Shown piece by piece: positions 34,109 to 41,325 of a DNA stretch of 41,325 nucleotides. The stretch is from CAKOSP01 sp964369625. Its GTDB lineage: Bacteria > Bacillota_I > Bacilli_A > RF39 > UBA660. The position numbers and the translations under genes were made by a program. The stretch lies in NCBI GenBank assembly GCA_964369625.1, contig CAYJFC010000011.1, positions 1 through 41,325 of the forward strand, read 5' to 3'. The first letter of the stretch is position 1. Each line of letters begins with the position of its first letter. The notes beneath the pieces are model-generated. The model did no database searches, was not told the DNA's origin, and saw nothing but the letters and a program-made list of their open reading frames with translations.

Positions 34109-34125
34109 ATTTTAGAAAGGTTATT

Positions 34126-34749
34126 ATGATTAAAAGAATTATATTTGATATTGATGATACTATATTAGAATCTAGTGAAGTTATGAAAAAGTCATTTGAA
34201 TTGTTTGCGCTAAATTATCCTGAATATAATAAAGATATCAAAAAAATATATGAAGAAATAGACGTTTTCTGTGTTAATAATGAAATTACTAAAGAAGGAA
34301 TTATAAATTATATTAAAAATAATATTAATTCAAATTTTAATGAATATTATTTTGATGAGGCATTTAAATTTGTATTAGATAATGTTGAATGTATGTTTGA
34401 AAAAACTACAGAAATATTAAAATATTTATCAAATAAATATGAAATATATGCATTATCAAATTGGTTGTATGATCATCAATATAAAAGATTAAATAAATTA
34501 GGAATTGATAAATATTTTAATAAAATATATTGTGCTGATAATTTTGGTAAAAAGCCAGATAAAAATACATATTTGAATATATGTAAACCGTATAATGTGA
34601 GTGAATGTTTAATTATTGGAGATAATATAATACTTGATGTAAAGATGCCATTAGAATTAGGAATGAATGCAATATTTCTTAATTTAAAGGATAAAAAAAC
34701 AAATTATAAAAACATAAAAAATATAAATGAATTAAAAGAAATTTTATAG
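34126..34749 (+). CDS. HAD-superfamily hydrolase, 207 aa
   Basis: This is a phosphatase of the haloacid dehalogenase type. IIFDIDDTILESS holds the nucleophile Asp8 and acid/base Asp10. YALSNWLYD is motif II, FGKKPDKNTYLNI gives the motif III Lys and IIGDNIILDVKMPLELGM is motif IV. Size and the helical cap after motif I fit subfamily I, HAD-IA type. The start at 34126 has AAAGG upstream; the in-frame ATG 34099 sits inside the T-box leader. It lies between the T-box and tyrS, so it shares tyrosine-tRNA control. The substrate is unknown. Confidence 0.88.
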   Translation: MIKRIIFDIDDTILESSEVMKKSFELFALNYPEYNKDIKKIYEEIDVFCVNNEITKEGIINYIKNNINSNFNEYYFDEAFKFVLDNVECMFEKTTEILKYLSNKYEIYALSNWLYDHQYKRLNKLGIDKYFNKIYCADNFGKKPDKNTYLNICKPYNVSECLIIGDNIILDVKMPLELGMNAIFLNLKDKKTNYKNIKNINELKEIL

Positions 34750-34758
34750 GAGGAAAAA

Positions 34759-35994
34759 ATGAAATTATTTGAAGAATTAAAAATGAGAGGATTATTAAAA
34801 GACATATCTTCACCTGAAATAGAAAAGAAATTAAATGAAGAAAAAATAACATTTTATTGGGGGACAGATCCAACTGCGGATAGTCTTCATATAGGGCATT
34901 ATTCATCACTTGTTACGGCTAAAAGGTTAGCTAGAGCTGGACATAATCCAATACTATTAGTAGGCGGAGCAACTGGTTTAATTGGTGATCCTAGACCTAC
35001 AAGTGAAAGAACTATTATATCTAAGGAAGATGTTCAAAAAAATTTAGATGGACTTAGCAAACAAGTTAGTTTTATATTAGAAGGCAAAGCTAAGATAGTA
35101 AATAATTACGATTGGTCTAAAGATATTAATTTTATAGATTTTTTAAGAGATTATGGTAAATTTTTTAATATTAACTATATGCTTGATAAGGATATTATAA
35201 AAAGAAGGTTAGACACAGGAATTACATATACAGAATTTTCTTATATGATAATGCAGGCTCTTGATTTTGAATATTTATTTAGAACTGAAGGGTGCACAGT
35301 CCAGGCAGCAGGATCTGATCAGTGGGGAAATATTACTGCTGGAATAGAGTTAATTAGAAAGAAAAATGATAAAGAAGCTTTTGGATTTACAATGCCATTA
35401 ATTACAGATAAATATGGTAATAAAATAGGTAAATCAGAAGGTAATGCAATGTGGCTTGATAAAAATAAAACATCAAGTTATGAAATGTATCAATATATTA
35501 TAAATTTTGATGATGAAATAATTATTAATTATTTAAAGGTATTTACTTTCTTAACACTTGATGAAATCAAAGAAATAGAAAAAATGCATTTTATGGCTCC
35601 AGAAAAAAGAGTTGCTCAAAAAGCTTTAGCTAAAGAAATTATTACTGATATTCATGGAAAAACAGATTATGAGAAAGCTGCTAAAATTAGTGAAAATTTA
35701 TTTAGTGAAAATATATTTAAATTAACAAGTGATGAAATTATCACATCTTTAACAGGCGTTAAAAAATTTGATATAAACGAAGAAGAAATTGCAATAAATG
35801 AATTATTAGTGCAATATAATGTATGCTCATCAAAAAGGGAAGTAAGAGAATTTATTACTGCAGGGGCAATATCTATAAACAATCAAAAAGTATCAGAATA
35901 TGATTTATTAATTAATAAAGATATAGCAATAGATAATAAAGTTTTATTAATAAAAAAAGGTAAGAAAAATTATTATTTAGGAATGTTTAAATAG
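34759..35994 (+). CDS. tyrS: Tyrosyl-tRNA synthetase
   Basis: This class I synthetase charges tRNA-Tyr. At 411 aa it matches bacterial TyrRS (about 420). WGTDPTADSLHIGHYSSL carries the HIGH motif (44-47). QAAGSDQWGNITAGIELIR is the tyrosine-binding DQWGN segment, and KIGKS (222-226) replaces KMSKS/KFGKS. The C-terminal S4 domain (about 340-411) has REVREFITAGAISINNQKVS. AGGAGG lies before the ATG, ten bases after the HAD gene. A terminator follows at the stop codon. Expression is expected to rise when charged tRNA-Tyr falls. Confidence 0.97.
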   Translation: MKLFEELKMRGLLKDISSPEIEKKLNEEKITFYWGTDPTADSLHIGHYSSLVTAKRLARAGHNPILLVGGATGLIGDPRPTSERTIISKEDVQKNLDGLSKQVSFILEGKAKIVNNYDWSKDINFIDFLRDYGKFFNINYMLDKDIIKRRLDTGITYTEFSYMIMQALDFEYLFRTEGCTVQAAGSDQWGNITAGIELIRKKNDKEAFGFTMPLITDKYGNKIGKSEGNAMWLDKNKTSSYEMYQYIINFDDEIIINYLKVFTFLTLDEIKEIEKMHFMAPEKRVAQKALAKEIITDIHGKTDYEKAAKISENLFSENIFKLTSDEIITSLTGVKKFDINEEEIAINELLVQYNVCSSKREVREFITAGAISINNQKVSEYDLLINKDIAIDNKVLLIKKGKKNYYLGMFK

Positions 35995-36016
35995 CATGGT
36001 AACATGCTTTTAATTT
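35993..36016 (+). terminator. Terminator after tyrS
   Basis: AGCATG (35993-35998) pairs with CATGCT (36003-36008), loop GTAA, followed by TTTAATTT. Confidence 0.7.
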
Positions 36017-36043
36017 GCACTAAAATAATAAATGTAATATAAT
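36015..36043 (+). promoter_or_regulatory. Promoter of the second GT group
   Basis: TTGCAC (36015-36020), a 17-base spacer and TATAAT (36038-36043), 17 bases before the TTG start at 36061. Confidence 0.6.
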
Positions 36044-36060
36044 AAGTTTAGGTGATATAC

Positions 36061-37119
36061 TTGAAAAAGAAAATACTTGTAACTGGTGTTGATTTAAATT
36101 ATGGTGGGATAGAAAAATCTTTGGTTATACTTTTGAATAATTTCAATTTAGATAAATATGATGTAACTTTAGTTTTAGAAAATAAAAGTGGTATATTTTT
36201 ACATGATATTAATAGTAAAATAAAAATTTTAGAATATAAACCTAGTAATTTTAAAATAAATTTTTTAAGTAAAATATTTAACTTGTTTAAGAGAATGAAA
36301 TGGTTGATTAAATATTCTAAAAAATTTGATGTAGGAATAGTTTTTGCAACATATTCTTTACCAGGTGCTTTTTTGGTAAATGCACTATGTAAAAATAAAA
36401 TTTATTATATTCATAGTAATTATAAATATATATATGAAGATATAGGTGAATATAAAAAATTCTTTAAAAATAGAAAAATAAATAATTATAATCATATAAT
36501 TTGTGTTGCTAATGAAATAAAAAACGATTTAGTGAATGTTTTTCCTAATTTAAAAGATAAAGTAGAGGTTATAAATAATTTAGTTGATTATGAAAATATA
36601 GTTAAATTATCAAAAGAAATAATAGATATTAAGTATGATGATAAGAACGTTTTTTTTATAGGAAGAATGGATGAAGAATCTAAACGAATATCAAAAATAT
36701 TTGAGGTTGCTAAAATATTAAATGAATATAAATTTTATTTAATAGGTGACGGACCAGATTATAAAACATATTTAAATAAAATAAAAAACGAAAGTATAAA
36801 AAACGTTTACATGCTTGGTGCTAAAAAAAATCCATATCCATATATTAATGTAGCTAACATAATCCTTTTTACAAGTAAATATGAAGGATTTCCTGTAGTA
36901 TATAATGAAGCTATAGTACTTAAAAAGAAAATTGTTACTACAGTAAATGTTACTGATGAAATAATAGATATTAATAGTGGCTTTGGAATAGTAGTAAATG
37001 ATGTAAATGACATTGCTAACAGCATTAAAAATATGAACATGAATAAAGTAAAAACAATAGATTTTAAAAAAGTTAATGATTGCAGATTAAAAAAATTAGA
37101 AAAATTAATGGAGGAATAA
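36061..37119 (+). CDS. Family 4 glycosyltransferase, 352 aa
   Basis: This is a GT-B fold transferase. The start is TTG 36061, chosen because AGGTGA lies just upstream and the protein then begins MKKKILVTGVDLNYGGIEKS as GT4 members do; a GTG at 36052 overlaps that ribosome site. The second lobe has VFFIGRMDEESKRISKI (about 196-212), YLIGDGPDYKTY, PYPYINVANIILFTSKYEGF and a VVYNEAIVL E-x7-E-like segment. It resembles the GT4 at 13985 in its N-terminal motif. It is followed directly by a GT2 gene whose ATG abuts its stop. Confidence 0.88.
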   Translation: MKKKILVTGVDLNYGGIEKSLVILLNNFNLDKYDVTLVLENKSGIFLHDINSKIKILEYKPSNFKINFLSKIFNLFKRMKWLIKYSKKFDVGIVFATYSLPGAFLVNALCKNKIYYIHSNYKYIYEDIGEYKKFFKNRKINNYNHIICVANEIKNDLVNVFPNLKDKVEVINNLVDYENIVKLSKEIIDIKYDDKNVFFIGRMDEESKRISKIFEVAKILNEYKFYLIGDGPDYKTYLNKIKNESIKNVYMLGAKKNPYPYINVANIILFTSKYEGFPVVYNEAIVLKKKIVTTVNVTDEIIDINSGFGIVVNDVNDIANSIKNMNMNKVKTIDFKKVNDCRLKKLEKLMEE

Positions 37120-38055
37120 ATGATAAAATATAGTATAATCGTTCCAGTGTATAATACAGCTGAATATTTAGAAAAGTGTTTGGATAGCATTTTAAATCAA
37201 ACATATAATAATTATGAAATTATTATAGTAAATGATGGTTCTAAAGATAGAAGTAAAAAAATAATAGCTGAATATGAAAATGAACATGAAAATATAAAAG
37301 TTATAACTCAAAAAAATGAAGGTCTTAGTGAAGCTAGAAATGTTGGTGTGAGAAAAGCAACTGGAGAATATATTATATTTTTAGATAGTGATGATTTCAT
37401 AGAACCAAATTTACTAGAAACATTAAATGATTATAACGATGATGTAATTAGATTTCAAGTAACTGTATATAATGAAAATTATCAAAAAGTAAAAGAATTC
37501 CCTGAACAAGAATTTAAATCCCTATCTGGCGAGGATGCTTTTTTAGTAATATCAGGATATCATTTTGTAGAAGTAGCTTGTGCATATGCATATCGTAAAG
37601 CATTTTGGAATAAACATAAATTTTTATTTATGAAAGATAAAATTCATGAAGACTTTGGTCTTATTCCACTTGTTATTTTCACAGCAGAATCTATTAGTAG
37701 TATTAATAAATACTTATATAATTATTTGATTAGATTTAATAGTATTACAAATTCAAATGACTATAAAAAAGAAAAACAAAAAGCATTTGATATGATTGAT
37801 CATTATTTTTTTGTTAAAGAAGTATTAAAAAGAAAAGATTATCAAAATAAAGATACTTCAGTTCTTCTTAGTTATATAGCCAATAGTGTAATTATTAAAG
37901 CGAAAAAATTAAATGAAGAAGATATGAATGTATATATTGACCAAATAAAGAAATTAAAAGTAATAGAAAATGTAAAAGCAGATACAATCATTAGAAAATT
38001 AAAAAAATTATTAATGTATATAAATTTAAAATGGTATTTAAAGGTGGGTAAATGA
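37120..38055 (+). CDS. Family 2 glycosyltransferase, 311 aa
   Basis: This is a GT-A fold enzyme. IKYSIIVPVYNTAEYLEKCL, IIIVNDGSKDRSKK, GLSEARNVGVRKATGEYI and FLDSDDFIEPNLLE (metal site near residue 90) are all present. KIHEDFGLIPLVIF carries the ED acceptor/catalytic motif. The C-terminal third is helical and basic. ATGGAGG lies upstream, and the gene follows the GT4 without a gap. Its end overlaps the next GT2 by ATGA. Confidence 0.9.
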   Translation: MIKYSIIVPVYNTAEYLEKCLDSILNQTYNNYEIIIVNDGSKDRSKKIIAEYENEHENIKVITQKNEGLSEARNVGVRKATGEYIIFLDSDDFIEPNLLETLNDYNDDVIRFQVTVYNENYQKVKEFPEQEFKSLSGEDAFLVISGYHFVEVACAYAYRKAFWNKHKFLFMKDKIHEDFGLIPLVIFTAESISSINKYLYNYLIRFNSITNSNDYKKEKQKAFDMIDHYFFVKEVLKRKDYQNKDTSVLLSYIANSVIIKAKKLNEEDMNVYIDQIKKLKVIENVKADTIIRKLKKLLMYINLKWYLKVGK

Positions 38056-39002
38056 AAAAAGTATCAGTTATAATACCAGTGTTTAATTGTGAAAAATATA
38101 TTGAAAAATGTATTTTGAGTGTTATTAATCAATCTTATGAAAATATTGAAATATTAATTATTAATGATGGATCAACAGATGATACAAAAAAAATATTAGA
38201 AAAATTCAGTGAAAAATGTATAATTCATAACAATAAAAACAATGGAATAGGGTATTCTAGAAATTATGGAATAAAAAAAGCCACAGGAGATTATATTACC
38301 TTTTTAGATAGCGATGATTATTATGAAACTAATTATATAAGTAAATTAGTTAGTTATGCAGAAAAATATAAATTAGATATGGTAGTATGTGATATAAAAA
38401 AGGTTAATGAAAATTATGAATTAATAGGTTATGAAAGAACTAATAATTTTAATAATACATCTTTAAAAAATAATCCAAACTTATTACTAGATATAAGTTT
38501 AGGTCCTGTAAATAAACTTTATAGTAAAAGTTTATTTGGGGATAAGAATAATAGATTTTTGGAAAATAGCAAATATGAAGATGCTTATTTACTACCTATG
38601 TTAATAGCACAGGCATCAAAAATCGGCAAAATAAATAATGTTTATTATAATTATTTAATAAGAGCTAATAGTCAAACTACAACAATGAATAGTAGTGTTT
38701 TTGATATAATTAATGTTTTTGAAAAAGTTAATAAATATTTAAAAACTCTTTCCTATTATGAAGAAATAAAAATACATATAGAATATTTAAACATTAGAAC
38801 TATGTTTAGATATACTTTGCAACAAAAAAATCAAAAAGATAAACACATTGCTAACAATTTTATTGATAAAGCATTTGAATTTTTAGATAGTAATTTTTTA
38901 TATTGGCGTAAAAATAAAATATATGTGCAAAATAGAAGTAAATTAAAAAGATTAATTGAAACAAATAAAACTTTAAGTAAATTATATATAAAAATAAACT
39001 AA
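38052..39002 (+). CDS. Family 2 glycosyltransferase, 316 aa
   Basis: This is a GT-A fold enzyme and a paralogue of the preceding one. VSVIIPVFNCEKYIEKCILS, ILIINDGSTDDTKK, GIGYSRNYGIKKATGDYI and FLDSDDYYETNYI are the family motifs. The KYEDAYLLPMLI segment carries the ED motif. The start overlaps the stop of the previous gene, with GGTGGG upstream. It is the last gene of the three-GT group; the strong hairpin at 39019 follows. Confidence 0.9.
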   Translation: MKKVSVIIPVFNCEKYIEKCILSVINQSYENIEILIINDGSTDDTKKILEKFSEKCIIHNNKNNGIGYSRNYGIKKATGDYITFLDSDDYYETNYISKLVSYAEKYKLDMVVCDIKKVNENYELIGYERTNNFNNTSLKNNPNLLLDISLGPVNKLYSKSLFGDKNNRFLENSKYEDAYLLPMLIAQASKIGKINNVYYNYLIRANSQTTTMNSSVFDIINVFEKVNKYLKTLSYYEEIKIHIEYLNIRTMFRYTLQQKNQKDKHIANNFIDKAFEFLDSNFLYWRKNKIYVQNRSKLKRLIETNKTLSKLYIKIN

Positions 39003-39018
39003 ATAACTAAGTCTTAAA

Positions 39019-39057
39019 CCTCTTTTTCATATAATATATGGAAAGGGGGATTTTTTT
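39019..39057 (+). terminator. Long hairpin terminator that also contains the next gene's ribosome site
   Basis: CCTCTTTTTCATAT (39019-39032) pairs with ATATGGAAAGGGGG (39036-39049) over 14 pairs including G-T, loop of three, then A and seven T. The GGAAAGGGGG strand is also the Shine-Dalgarno of the ATG at 39058. Confidence 0.85.
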
Positions 39058-39288
39058 ATGTATAATATAAATAAATCAATACCAATGTATAAAAATAATT
39101 ATAATTATAAAAATGAAGGAGACAGATTTTTTTTCGCTGCTCCATTTTTATTTGGGGCATTAGCAGGTGGTGCAGTTGCATCTATAGCAAGACCTAGACC
39201 TGTTTATGTAAATCCAGCTCCTACATATTATAATCCAGCGATGCCATATGCTTATAATTCTTATTCTTATTATTACCCAGTGCGCTAG
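39058..39288 (+). CDS. Small Tyr/Pro/Asn-rich protein, 76 aa, possible coat-type protein
   Basis: I do not recognise a family. The N-terminus is Asn/Lys/Tyr-rich (MYNINKSIPMYKNNYNYKN). A hydrophobic Gly/Ala stretch (about 26-41, FAAPFLFGALAGGAVAS) is followed by a Pro/Tyr-rich tail (RPRPVYVNPAPTYYNPAMPY). The composition recalls small spore-coat or surface proteins rich in Tyr. The ribosome site GGAAAGGGGG is paired in the hairpin just upstream. Its stop codon overlaps the stop of the convergent SEDS gene within CTAG. Confidence 0.75.
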   Translation: MYNINKSIPMYKNNYNYKNEGDRFFFAAPFLFGALAGGAVASIARPRPVYVNPAPTYYNPAMPYAYNSYSYYYPVR

Positions 39289-40346
39289 ATTAACTTAAAA
39301 TAAATAGCTAAAAAGAAGAAATAAACTAATAGACTAGACCCTCCATAAGATAAAAACGGAAGAGGGATTCCCATAATTGGAAGCAATCCAATATTCATTA
39401 AAATATTATAAGATTGTTGGAAAATAAAAAGCGAAATAAATATAATTACAAATAATTTATTATTTGCTTTTTTAATGCTTTTTAAGATAATAAAATTAAT
39501 AAAAAAATAAGATAGTAAAATTATTATATTACCAAATAAACCAAAATTACCGCTATTTAAGGCAAATATAAAATCTGTTGGAGCTTCAGGGACATATAAT
39601 AAACTTTCATTAATTTTACTACCAAAAAAACCACTTGAACCTATTAAAGTAAGTGCATTATTGAGTTGATAATTATCACTAAAATTGATTATACGATCTA
39701 TTCTATAAAAAAATGATGTTCCTATAGTACTAATTAATATATTTTGATTAAACCAATACAAATAAGTAAATATTACAGTGACTATTAATAATAATATACT
39801 TCCAAATACAAACCATTTTTTATTAATTTTAGAATTAATAATACAAGTAACTAATATTATTAAATAAAAAATAATAGCGCCAGTATCAGGTTCTATAAAT
39901 ACTAAAAAAGATGGAATAATTGTTACAATTAACATCTGTATTATATATTTATTTTCATTTTTCTTTTTTTGTTCATTAAATTTATTAGTAATATCGCATA
40001 AATATAATGCAAGTGTTATTTTCATAAATTCACTTGGTTGTAGAGATATAGGCCCTATATTAAACCATGCTTTTGAACCATTTATTTCGCTACCTATAAA
40101 TAGTACTAATATAAGTGTTATAAGTGAGAATAAATATAGATATAAACTCAATGAAAATAGTTTTTTAATATTTAATTTATTTATAATAAAAATAATTATA
40201 AATCCTAGAGTATACCAAATTATTTGTTTAATTAAATGATTATCATATACAGGATTAATAAATTTAGCGCTATACATGTTAAAAAAGCTATATATCATAA
40301 TTATGCCAATAAAAAATATTATATTGTATTTCTTTTTTGTTTTCAT
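39285..40346 (-). CDS. SEDS family glycan polymerase (RodA/FtsW/SpoVE type), 353 aa
   Basis: SEDS proteins polymerise lipid II into peptidoglycan, usually with a class B PBP. About ten membrane helices are visible. Hallmarks are NGSKAWFNIGPISLQPSEFM, FIEPDTGAIIFYLIIL (catalytic-type Asp) and the C-terminal GIPLPFLSYGGSSLLVYFF. Length is slightly short for RodA (about 390). No PBP gene lies next to it. The ATG at 40346 is used here; a TTG at 40364 is in frame, and neither has a good ribosome site. The position among small coat-like genes makes SpoVE-type sporulation use possible, but RodA-like is equally likely. Confidence 0.9.
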   Translation of the reverse strand: MKTKKKYNIIFFIGIIMIYSFFNMYSAKFINPVYDNHLIKQIIWYTLGFIIIFIINKLNIKKLFSLSLYLYLFSLITLILVLFIGSEINGSKAWFNIGPISLQPSEFMKITLALYLCDITNKFNEQKKKNENKYIIQMLIVTIIPSFLVFIEPDTGAIIFYLIILVTCIINSKINKKWFVFGSILLLIVTVIFTYLYWFNQNILISTIGTSFFYRIDRIINFSDNYQLNNALTLIGSSGFFGSKINESLLYVPEAPTDFIFALNSGNFGLFGNIIILLSYFFINFIILKSIKKANNKLFVIIFISLFIFQQSYNILMNIGLLPIMGIPLPFLSYGGSSLLVYFFFLAIYFKLI

Positions 40347-40384
40347 ATTAATATTATGGTACAAAAATCTAATATCTTACATAA

Positions 40385-40390
40385 ATTATA
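40385..40390 (-). promoter_or_regulatory. Possible -10 for the SEDS gene
   Basis: TATAAT read on the minus strand lies about 40 bases upstream of the ATG at 40346. No good -35 was found. The same bases hold overlapping TATAAT-like elements on the plus strand. Confidence 0.3.
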
Positions 40391-40404
40391 ATGAGGGTGA
40401 TAAA

Positions 40405-40692
40405 ATGAAAGATTTACCAAGAGTTTATGCAAATCCAATAAATAAGGAATTCAATAATTATCAAACACATACTAAAAGTAAGGATATGCCACTTAGATCA
40501 AATAAAAATTTATCAATGAAAATCAAAGATATTTTCAATTCAAGAAACTATATTTATAAAAAGAGAGTAAGAATAACTACCGAAAATAATGTCCAAGAAA
40601 AAACAATCTGCGGTAAAACAGATCGTTATTTATTAACTACAACAAAAGAGCAGATTAAATTGTCGGATATAATAGATATTGAAGTAATTTAA
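40405..40692 (+). CDS. Small basic protein, 95 aa, unknown
   Basis: ATG 40405 is the start, because GAGGGTGA lies just upstream; the open frame extends to 40276, but that part overlaps the SEDS gene on the other strand and lacks a ribosome site. The N-terminal half is polar and looks unstructured (MKDLPRVYANPINKEFNNYQ). The C-terminal half looks like a small beta barrel (KKRVRITTENNVQEKTICGK, then LSDIIDIEVI), as in Sm-like or SH3-like small proteins. It is divergent from the SEDS gene and convergent with the EIIB gene. No family was recognised. Confidence 0.75.
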   Translation: MKDLPRVYANPINKEFNNYQTHTKSKDMPLRSNKNLSMKIKDIFNSRNYIYKKRVRITTENNVQEKTICGKTDRYLLTTTKEQIKLSDIIDIEVI

Positions 40693-40730
40693 AAAATATA
40701 TCTTAGAGTAAATCTTCGATATATTTTTTT
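40691..40730. terminator. Bidirectional terminator
   Basis: AAAAAATATATC (40691-40702) pairs perfectly with GATATATTTTTT (40718-40729), a 12-bp stem with a 15-base loop. T-runs occur on both strands. It serves the two convergent genes and overlaps the stop of the EIIB gene. Confidence 0.7.
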
Positions 40731-41020
40731 AATTCTTTGGCTTTTTTATCAAATATTATTTTTAATTGATTATCTATTTCAACAACACCTTTGGCTCCAA
40801 TTTTTTGAATAGCATCTTTATCAGCTTTAGTAATATCTTTTAAAATAACTTTTAATCTGCTCATATTACATTCAGTATTAACTATATTATCTTTTCCGCC
40901 TAAATATGTTATTAGTTTATTTGCTTCGATATCAAATCCTTTTTTATTAAGTTTAAATATAACTAAAGTAATAATTACTAATATAATTGCAATTATTAAA
41001 TATTGTAATAAAATTTCCAT
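40703..41020 (-). CDS. Membrane-tethered PTS EIIB-like domain protein, 105 aa
   Basis: One N-terminal membrane helix (about 4-22) is followed by an EIIB domain of the glucose/sucrose PTS family (about 32-100). ITYLGGKDNIVNTECNMSRL holds the phosphorylatable Cys51 and Arg55, and AIQKIGAKGVVEIDNQLKII is the second half of the fold. There is no EIIC or EIIA nearby. The start at 41020 has AGGTGA upstream; the in-frame GTG 41029 is part of that ribosome site. A TATAAT on the minus strand (41044-41039) gives it a promoter. A role as a phosphate relay or as a non-transport regulator is possible; it may not carry sugar. Confidence 0.85.
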   Translation of the reverse strand: MEILLQYLIIAIILVIITLVIFKLNKKGFDIEANKLITYLGGKDNIVNTECNMSRLKVILKDITKADKDAIQKIGAKGVVEIDNQLKIIFDKKAKELKKYIEDLL

Positions 41021-41038
41021 ATTAATCACCTATATATA

Positions 41039-41044
41039 ATTATA
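41039..41044 (-). promoter_or_regulatory. -10 of the EIIB-like gene
   Basis: TATAAT on the minus strand ends 18 bases before the ATG at 41020. The -35 is not clear. Confidence 0.45.
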
Positions 41045-41075
41045 CTACATTTTTAAATATTTAACTAGTGTATTC

Positions 41076-41102
41076 ACAAAAATTAAATATTCACATAAAT
41101 TA
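41076..41102 (+). promoter_or_regulatory. Candidate sigma-K-like promoter for the coat gene
   Basis: AC (41076-41077), a 16-base spacer and CATAAATTA (41094-41102) fit the mother-cell sigma-K pattern AC-N16-CATAnnnTA. No TATAAT lies at a suitable place before ATG 41131. The pattern is short, so chance matches in AT-rich DNA are common. Confidence 0.35.
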
Positions 41103-41130
41103 CTAATGAAAATAATGAAAGGGTGAAATT

Positions 41131-41325
41131 ATGAACGATAAATCAAATTCAAGTAACTGTATCATGGATATTTTAAATGTAATACTTGTTTTACAAGAAA
41201 ATGCCAATCCAGATAATTGCTTAAATACTTGTGATAGACCTATATTAGGTGGAGGACCAAATTGCTTAATTTGTAATACAAGACCAGTAATGCTTTATAC
41301 TTGCTGTGGTAACGGAGTTCCATGG
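41131..41325 (+). CDS. CotY/CotZ-like spore coat protein (partial, start only)
   Basis: The first 65 codons are inside the window and the gene runs off the end. AAAGGGTG lies before the ATG. The sequence has seven Cys (10, 30, 34, 45, 48, 58, 59). CIMDILNVILVLQENANPDN, then NCLNTCDRP and NTRPVMLYTCCGNGVPW, match the Cys-rich N-terminal pattern of CotY/CotZ exosporium and outer-coat crust proteins, which crosslink through disulfides. Such a gene implies endospore formation. Family assignment is from motif memory and the C-terminal half is not visible. Confidence 0.75.
   Translation, partial: MNDKSNSSNCIMDILNVILVLQENANPDNCLNTCDRPILGGGPNCLICNTRPVMLYTCCGNGVPW

Noticed and set aside
40276..40404. 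N-terminal extension of the 95-aa protein with a membrane helix
   Set aside because: It overlaps the start of the SEDS gene on the opposite strand and lacks a ribosome site; GAGGGTGA marks ATG 40405 instead.
1..41325. CRISPR arrays, insertion sequences or prophage genes
   Set aside because: No regularly spaced repeats, transposase motifs or phage structural genes were seen on either strand.

Overview
The window is very AT-rich (GC roughly a quarter by eye). It uses the standard bacterial code: TGA acts as a stop and TGG as Trp. Shine-Dalgarno sites are strong, and many promoters carry an extended -10 of the form TGnTATAAT. The gene content is Gram-positive: LTA synthase, TagO-type phosphotransferase, an LCP ligase, a T-box before tyrS and a CotY/CotZ-like coat protein. 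This suggests an uncultured, spore-forming member of the Bacillota, probably a gut-type member of the Bacilli. That placement is inference.

Layout. 1-3.2 kb is accessory-looking: a frameshifted remnant, an unrecognised 338-aa gene, an EamA-type transporter, a small orphan gene on the minus strand and a tRNA-Gly(GCC). 3.4-13.9 kb is an envelope block: LTA-synthase-like sulfatase, an anchored unknown, an LCP ligase with a PASTA-like tail, a Lys-rich membrane protein, a dockerin-bearing glucosaminidase next to a membrane-anchored cohesin protein, GalE and TagO. 14-24.2 kb is one tightly packed polysaccharide operon: GT4, a Wzy-Alg14 fusion, an Alg13-like partner, GT14, a Wzx flippase, GT2, GT4, a second Wzy/ligase and GT2. 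24.3-27.2 kb holds two tiny membrane ORFs and three secreted TasA/camelysin-like proteins. 27.3-31 kb encodes an NAD-epimerase homologue, a patatin-like lipase, a HAM1-like protein and a Fic protein. 31-36 kb encodes YebC, a single-module Clp-type AAA+ protein with a membrane partner, and a compact T-box driving a HAD phosphatase and tyrS. 36-39 kb has three more glycosyltransferases. 39-41.3 kb holds a Tyr/Pro-rich small protein, a SEDS protein, a small unknown, a membrane-tethered EIIB domain and the start of a CotY/CotZ-like gene.

How the genes fit together. TagO would load GlcNAc-1-P on undecaprenyl phosphate. GalE would supply UDP-Gal or UDP-GalNAc. The GT set would build the repeat, Wzx would flip it, Wzy would polymerise it and the LCP protein would attach it to peptidoglycan. 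The LTA-synthase homologue would supply a polyglycerol-phosphate polymer. The cohesin-dockerin pair may tether the wall hydrolase to the membrane. The TasA-like proteins would add a proteinaceous surface layer.

Most distinctive points: the cohesin-dockerin autolysin pair; the Wzy-Alg14 fusion; the TasA-like cluster with a 58-aa membrane protein behind the best promoter in the window; the D1-only Clp ATPase with its membrane partner; the compact T-box; and the spore-coat-end small genes.
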